64,000 bases of DNA from Agapanthus africanus. Its lineage: Eukaryota > Streptophyta > Magnoliopsida > Asparagales > Amaryllidaceae. Of the stretch, positions 58,801 through 64,000 are shown piece by piece. The translations under genes were made by a program, and so were the position numbers. Location: assembly GCA_030015575.1 (NCBI GenBank), contig JASDDO010000006.1, positions 375,060,137 to 375,124,136 of the forward strand. The letters run 5' to 3'. The notes under the pieces were generated by a model. The model saw only the letters and a list, made by a program, of their open reading frames with translations. It ran no database searches and was not told the DNA's origin. The stretch's first letter is position 1. Each line of letters begins with the position of its first letter.

Positions 58801-61800
58801 GACTTATATTGCTGGAATCTATTTAACCTGAAAAATCATTGAGTAATCAGTAATGAAATGATTAATTACCTTACTGCTGAGAAAAAGTAATTGGTCCCCA
58901 TGATCGTTTTTCCAAGAGGTTACATGTCCTCCAAACAAATACACCTGCGGACCATCAATCAAGTGGATAAATACTATTGTTTTCAAGGTAATCTGTAATA
59001 AACGTTAGCTATACAAGGGTCAATAGTGCTACCCTATACTACTAGTTAAGTAATCGACATCTCATCTCCATTAAAATAAGATGCTAAAATTTTCAACATA
59101 TATATACAAAAAGCAAACAGAAAAGTCTATAATGGAAGGCTAAAACGAAAATGACCATTTAACAAAATCCAAATTCTAGCGCAAAAGTGATTCTTTCATA
59201 TAAAGAAAAGATCCAATGCCAAGTAGATTGAACATTCATAACTAGATAAAGTTAAGATTGAAATGTAAAATATGAAATAGCAGATGGAGACTGCAAATGA
59301 AAATGTTTTTTTTTATCTAGTACTGTGGAGCGGTATGCATGGTGAGTATCCAATTTAACTTGCAGCGAACAACGGCACAACAAAATTTTTAATCCATCTA
59401 GAATCAAGCTTTTAACTTTTGCGGGCATTGATTGCGATGGCGAAGTGATCGCAGGCATGATGCGAGTAAAAATCTCCTAAAGGACCCAGATTAAACAGCA
59501 CAACCATGCCTTTCACCATTTTCTGCGACTTACTAGGGTTTTACAAACAATCCAAATTGTTCACCGTTTCCCGAGGGAAACTCTCCTATTAAACTTGTTG
59601 TAACATTTTAGAAAATAAAATATTATTTTTGGAATTTAAATAATAAAATAATATATTTCACGAAAACCATTCGATTTGCGAATTAGGGTTTTTGTAAAAT
59701 GGTATAATTATATACCGATATTTGGAAAATAATTGGAGATTAATATGGTTTATTTATTAAAAAGGTATTTATTGAATTTGGGCATTTTATAATTAATTAT
59801 GCAATTAATTATATACAAATTTAAATTAAACTTGATTAGTGCACTACTAATCATGATTAAACCAAATCCGTATTTTAATTAGCCATGGCTAGTGCACTAT
59901 GGCGTGTTGCATTGTGTTGCATGTTTGTTTGATTTGTATTTGTGTTATTTGGTTTTTATTGATATGAGAGGGGAAAAAAGAGAAAAGAAAAGAAAAGAAA
60001 AAGGAGAAGACATGATTGATGAGAGAGGGGTCAACATGGAGGCATGGGCATGTGAGAGTATGGGAGAGAGAGGGTATGGCTCCAACCTTGAATTCTCCAT
60101 CATTACCTTCCATCATCCTCCACTATTTTCTTCAACTACTTCTCCTTCCCCTCCTCCTTCACCTTCTTCTATCTCCATGAACCATCTTCAAAATCTTGCC
60201 GAAATACTGCACTCTCTTCATTAAAAATGATCACCACCTCATCCTTCACCCCATGGCAAGCTCAAGTTTGGATTTTGAGCACTTGGAGCATATAGGGTTT
60301 TTTTCAAGTTGCTTCCATGAGATATAACCTTCATTTCTCATCTTGTCTATTTGTTTCTTTACCTTCCAGTGTAGTTAGATTTAGTGTAGATTGTGGTCTT
60401 AGAAATTTTTAAGTTGATGTTTAGTGGATGTATGGATTTGTAGAGATATAATTGAGGTTTAGTGAGTGTTTTACAAGACCTTAGTGATATTTTTATGGCC
60501 AAGACCAGAGACTAGAACCCAATACACGAACTTAGAATTTCCCTGACATCGGTTTTTGGTAAATTGTGACATCTCTGTAGGAACTGCTATGACCTGAGAG
60601 ACCCATAAAATAAGTTCTCATGACAGAGAGACGAGCATGCAACCTTGATGCAACCCCTGAAACCCGAGACCGAAACCTCTTTGCATGGCCGCAGATTTAT
60701 TCCTTGTGGCCGCAATTTGCGGCCACATTGGGGAATCTGGTGTTGATTCTTGGTACATGGTTTTGTTATCTGATATCTAGACCAATCATATATACAGAAT
60801 GTCTTGATTTGACCTGGGGTAGAATCTGGGAGTCATTTCCTCGTTGATTTCGTGTTATCCGATTTCTAAACTTGGGTTTTGGTATTTGATATTGTATTTC
60901 ATCGTTGGACGTTTGTACGTTAACGACGAGGGTTATTTGGCTATTTTAGCATACGTAGGCTATATGTTCTAACCTATGAGCACTTCGTGTGCTGTATCGG
61001 TTTTTCGGACTTGATTTTAATAGTATTACGATGTATTTTGATTGAAGATAGTTTCGCGTGGACTTTCGAGGCGACAAAGCACATCGACTTCGACTAAGCG
61101 AGAAGTTTAGCAGATGAGTAGATTTATATCTATGGTGAAAGTCGGATGGATGACGTATTGCACCCCCGCAACCTTTGATATAAAAAAATCGCCATTTAAG
61201 TTATAGTTGGAGAAACCTAGGTATGAATTCATGGATGTGATCAAAGGTTTTAGTGTGAGATGGTATGATAGCTAAGGATGACTCGGTTTGATATATGAGA
61301 ATATAAGATATATGCAAGACGACTTGATGTGAGATATTAATATGATGAGAAAAGAATATGATGAAATAAGATGACTTGGCTTAATATGTCGATATATGGA
61401 TACGAGACGATATGAGAATATAAATACTTTTGCCAAGACATGATATGAGATTGATGCAGATATGACTTGAGATATATGTGTACATATAAATATATATATA
61501 AGAATAAAGAGTGATATGACGTACGAGACCATAGATCCGTACCATTGTCGATGAATAGGACGATAGAACACCTATTCTGTTTGATGACCCCGTACGATAG
61601 ATTACCGTACGCGATAAGATATTACCGAATGATTGATCCGCACTCGTAATTTAAGGATGATGATCGAGGATATTGTCATATCGGATATTATGAGGCTGGA
61701 TCGCCGATATAAAGATTTCACCTGAACCATACTTATTTCCAAAACCGACGAATCATATGCATTTTTAAATGGAAAGCTCAAGGGATGCTACGGATTTTCA

Positions 61801-63981
61801 AATGGTGTCTTTTCCTCAAAACACCGTAGCCCACACTTTCAAAACTACGATTCGTATTTTTTAAATTGGCCTTATGGTTATGTGTAGATGTATACCTTAT
61901 TATAGTTCATGTTTATGTTGGATTATTACTCGTGTGATACGTGTTATGTTTCCGGTATTTATCGCTTTATGATATCATCTGCTAGTATACCTGCACAATT
62001 ACCGATGACGCGCATATTACACTTACACCGATTTGCCTGCTCACACACATTCAACATCGGTAATTGCCATGCCACTTGCATAATAGAACTGCCATATCAT
62101 GATATTATTCATAACCGTAAAGTACATTCATTGTTCAGTACTATTACCTGATATGCTCATATTACTGTTCTGTATTTGCATACATCGTACTTTATGGTTG
62201 TATGTATTGAGATGCTGTTTTCATGAGATTTCTGGATTTAAGAACCGCGGTTATATTTCAAAGAAAATTATGAATTGTTTTAAAAACACGGTTTCTCGTG
62301 ATGTGATTTCGATGCGTCCACCATGAGTTTTCTCAGTTCTGAGCTTATTTTCGAGACCCGATTCGAGGAGTTGGATGAACCGTCTGCAGGTACATGGTAG
62401 ACCCGGTATGGTACCCCGGAACAAGAAGCTCGAGATGGAGACGATGAGCTTGGCAGGAGGGAGCACTAACTACCGGTGATAGTTTGGCGCGGCGGATATC
62501 CGAAGGATGCCGATCATGGTCAAGAGATCAGATGGATATGGGCCGATCCGGACTGACGGAGCCCATGGACCGATCTGGACTGAAAGAGCCCGAAATATGA
62601 GAATTTACGTATCGATACTGGACACGGGTTTCATGATATTTCGAGTGTCGATGTTGGACACCCAGATTCCATGATTTTGATGTGTCGTTGATGGACACAC
62701 GTTGGTTGATATCCTCATACATACAGGCATATGTTTTCATGATGATTCGAGTGTCGATATTGGACACTCAGGTTGCATGATATTGATTGTGTCGTTGATG
62801 GACACACGTGAATGATATCCACATGCGTACAGGCATATGATTTCAGATGTTTATTTGTATATGTCATTTGCATTGACTCTATTGTTGACATATATGCATA
62901 CATGGTCACCTGGATATTATAGTATTACCTTCATGATATAATATGACCTAGGAGTCGTTTATTCGATTTCTACCTGCTGATATTTTCTACTCACGAGTGG
63001 GCAATTCACCCGTTGTGCCACAGTTTCTTGCAGGTTTGACCGTTTTGGATCAGTAGCGACATTGCTGGCACACAGTTCCTTCTAGGTGTTTTCTTTTGGT
63101 AGGTGGGACACACGCTGAATCGTGACCACTCTTATACCCTTTATATTCTATTGTATCTAAATAAACTCCATTAATCAGAAACTAGACTTTGTATATTTGT
63201 AGACCTAGACAGACTTGTGTTGCGAGACTTGGAGCGATGTGTGTTTGTTCGCTTCTTTTAAGGTTTTTGATGTCTTGCTTTATTTATTTATTCTTTTTGT
63301 ATTGATTTTCGCCGTTGGGCGTCATATATATATTGCTTGCGTGGTTGTGATTCCGCCGTTTAGCGAAGAGCTAGCTCCCGCTTGGGGATGCCTGTATATA
63401 TTGCTTGTATGTGGTTTTTGGATCTCAAAATATACAAGGCGGGTGATGCCCAAATTTTTAAAGAACGAAAAATGTTTTCAGCTCGAGTATATAATCCATT
63501 GTATTTTTATATAACATTATTTATGCATTTAAAAAAAATACTTGATTTCATTATACCTTTATTTCAAAACTGCATCTCCACTATTTTCCGCAAAAAGGTT
63601 TAGCTTACTTCGGCTTACTTGAATTACGTTGCGCGTTTATACGTTGCGTGATTTAAGTGCCGTTTACGAGCTAAATTCCGGGTCGTGACACTTGTGCACA
63701 AGATCAAAACTTGAAGCATATCTAAACCACTTGTTATCTCGAATTGATTATTCTAACAGGGCAACAACAAGAATCAAGAACCGAAAAACCCTAACAATCC
63801 AAAAAAATGACAAATCTATCATCAAAATTATTCACAAACCCACAAAAACTATTGGTAAATCGAGAAAATCCAAGAGTCCAGCACAGACCTCAGCGGAGCT
63901 CCCCCTCACTTCTCTGAGGACGACCTTGTCGAGGCCATTGACGCCCTTCACGAGCTCCATCGGAGGCTTCTCCGTCACCAT
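49898..63981 (-). CDS. Glucose-6-phosphate 1-epimerase (aldose-1-epimerase family), eight coding exons
   Basis: Coding exons, in order: 63981-63889, 58944-58870, 53361-53305, 53230-53070, 52882-52742, 50509-50407, 50336-50237 and 50118-49898. All introns are GT-AG and phases fit, giving 316 aa, the usual size. The enzyme interconverts the alpha and beta forms of glucose-6-phosphate in the cytosol. Family signatures: GGHVTSWKNDHGDQLLFLSS (37-56), KAIRGGIPICFPQFG (63-77), HGFARNRFW with H85, the FAYHTYF segment with H167, EVRVEGLETLDYLDNL, VWNPWDKKAK and CVEP with E271 as candidate catalytic acid. The first exon (31 aa) is near the right edge. A seven-codon upstream frame beginning 15 bases earlier overlaps the start. 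Introns 1 and 2 are 4944 and 5508 bp, enlarged by solo LTRs; the other five are 74, 187, 2232, 70 and 118 bp. Confidence 0.94.
50510..52741 (-). other. Intron 5 of the epimerase gene (2.2 kb)
   Basis: Bounded by a CAG acceptor before 50509 and a GT donor after 52742. No coding frame or clear transposon end was found inside. A C-rich stretch is at 51729-51754. Confidence 0.6.
54414..57852 (-). mobile_element. Solo copia LTR in epimerase intron 2
   Basis: On the plus strand it opens TGTAGGGTTTCGG and closes ATATCCAACA. AGGAG flanks it (54409-54413 and 57853-57857). It is collinear with the element C LTRs: ACAACCTTTGTA near the start, TCACCAGAGAACTG, GAGTTCTCGG.GAGTCCGTCC, and TAGTCAAGCACA.TCCTAAGG near the end. 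Orientation is the same as C (minus). Without the nested LTR it is about 2.04 kb. A solo LTR with intact duplication is the usual product of LTR-LTR recombination. It includes a 65-bp CTTTT-rich tract at 56336-56405. Confidence 0.9.
54442..55833 (+). mobile_element. Solo Tat-type LTR nested in the solo copia LTR
   Basis: Begins TGTTGGGATCAAAAATTGCA and ends GACGAAAAACACTCTACA, with GTGAC on both sides (54437-54441 and 55834-55838). Same family as elements A and B: it shares the GCCCATGGCTC segment, the GGCGCTGCCCCG hairpins (55480-55580) and the GATTCGGATC end. It has three GGAGTTTAACTCC-type units (55098-55171) and a CACGTG-rich array (55235-55375). Inserted 28 bp inside the copia LTR, so it is younger than that. 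Confidence 0.93.
57858..58869 (-). other. Proximal part of epimerase intron 2
   Basis: Single-copy-looking intron sequence between exon 2 and the solo LTR. I see no coding frame and no repeat. Confidence 0.5.
58945..59598 (-). other. Distal part of epimerase intron 1
   Basis: Intron sequence between exon 2 and the solo LTR. A minus-strand frame at 59458-59252 has no family similarity I can see, and it is not needed for the gene model. Confidence 0.5.
59599..63690 (-). mobile_element. 4.1-kb solo LTR in epimerase intron 1
   Basis: On the minus strand it begins TGTCACGACCCGGAATTTAG and ends CTAAAATGTTACA. CTTGT flanks both sides (59594-59598 and 63691-63695). The start resembles LTRs of Del/Tekay-type Ty3/gypsy elements. 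No gag, pol or internal LTR boundary was found, so I call it a solo LTR. It includes a ~106-bp tandem duplication (62641-62852) and small open frames without recognisable content. Confidence 0.82.
62641..62852. repeat. Tandem duplication of ~106 bp inside the solo LTR
   Basis: Two copies start TCGAGTGTCGAT.TTGGACAC (62641 and 62747) and share GTGTCGTTGATGGACACACG and a TACAGGCATATG end. The CGTTGATGGACACACG and TGTCGATGTTGGACAC segments are themselves similar. Confidence 0.75.
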
Positions 63982-64000
63982 CGCTCAATTCCCATAACCC

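Noticed and set aside
59252..59458. Minus-strand frame as first exon of the epimerase
   Set aside because: No similarity to the family N terminus, whereas 63889-63981 encodes it precisely and joins exon 2 in phase.
61272..61571. Ser/Ile-rich frame in the 4.1-kb solo LTR as a gene
   Set aside because: Low-complexity translation of AT-rich ATATGA repeats within the LTR.
1..64000. tRNA or rRNA genes
   Set aside because: I found no convincing tRNA arms or rRNA segments by eye; a covariance-model scan would be needed to exclude small ones.

Overview
This window is nuclear DNA of a flowering plant. It has intron-rich genes with plant-type splice sites, plant Ty3/gypsy (Tat lineage) and Ty1/copia retrotransposons, MITEs, and no bacterial or organellar gene order. 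I cannot name the species from sequence alone.

Left part, about 1-29752: a three-level nest of LTR retrotransposons. Element A (plus strand, old) enters from beyond the left edge. It keeps broken gag pieces (92-1255), a repeat-rich 3' untranslated region and its 3' LTR (27845-29752), and has no pol. Element B, a full-length Tat-lineage gypsy element on the minus strand (2871-27289, target duplication ACTCC), lies inside A's 3' tandem repeat. B encodes gag, protease, reverse transcriptase, RNase H, a second plant-type RNase H and integrase. It carries several in-frame stops and frameshifts, and the integrase catalytic Glu is Gly. Element C, a copia element on the minus strand (14245-24642, target duplication CATAT), was inserted into B's gag and splits one reading frame. 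A and B differ in their 3' UTR minisatellites and in the arrays inside their LTRs.

Middle part, about 29753-49900: three genes start or end here. A RING-H2 E3 ubiquitin ligase (five coding exons, 32733-36040, plus strand, 507 aa) has a likely 2.3-kb 5'UTR intron and two poly-Ser runs. A single-exon SAGA subunit of the ADA1/Tad1 family (43888-45012, minus strand, 374 aa) follows. Between them lies about 7.5 kb with two long-TIR MITEs (one with a 9-bp target duplication), a palindromic compound microsatellite and a few possible unassigned exons.

Right part, about 47650-63981: one gene, a glucose-6-phosphate 1-epimerase (minus strand, eight coding exons, 316 aa). Its exons join in phase, and its first codon is about 20 bp from the right edge. 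Its 4.9-kb intron 1 contains a 4.1-kb solo LTR (59599-63690, TSD CTTGT). Its 5.5-kb intron 2 contains a solo copia LTR (54414-57852, TSD AGGAG), itself interrupted by a solo Tat LTR (54442-55833, TSD GTGAC).

The three genes are ordinary housekeeping or regulatory genes. The novelty is in the transposon architecture: exact nesting, hypervariable minisatellites, palindromic LTR arrays and introns built from solo LTRs. I see no evidence of an undescribed multi-gene system.
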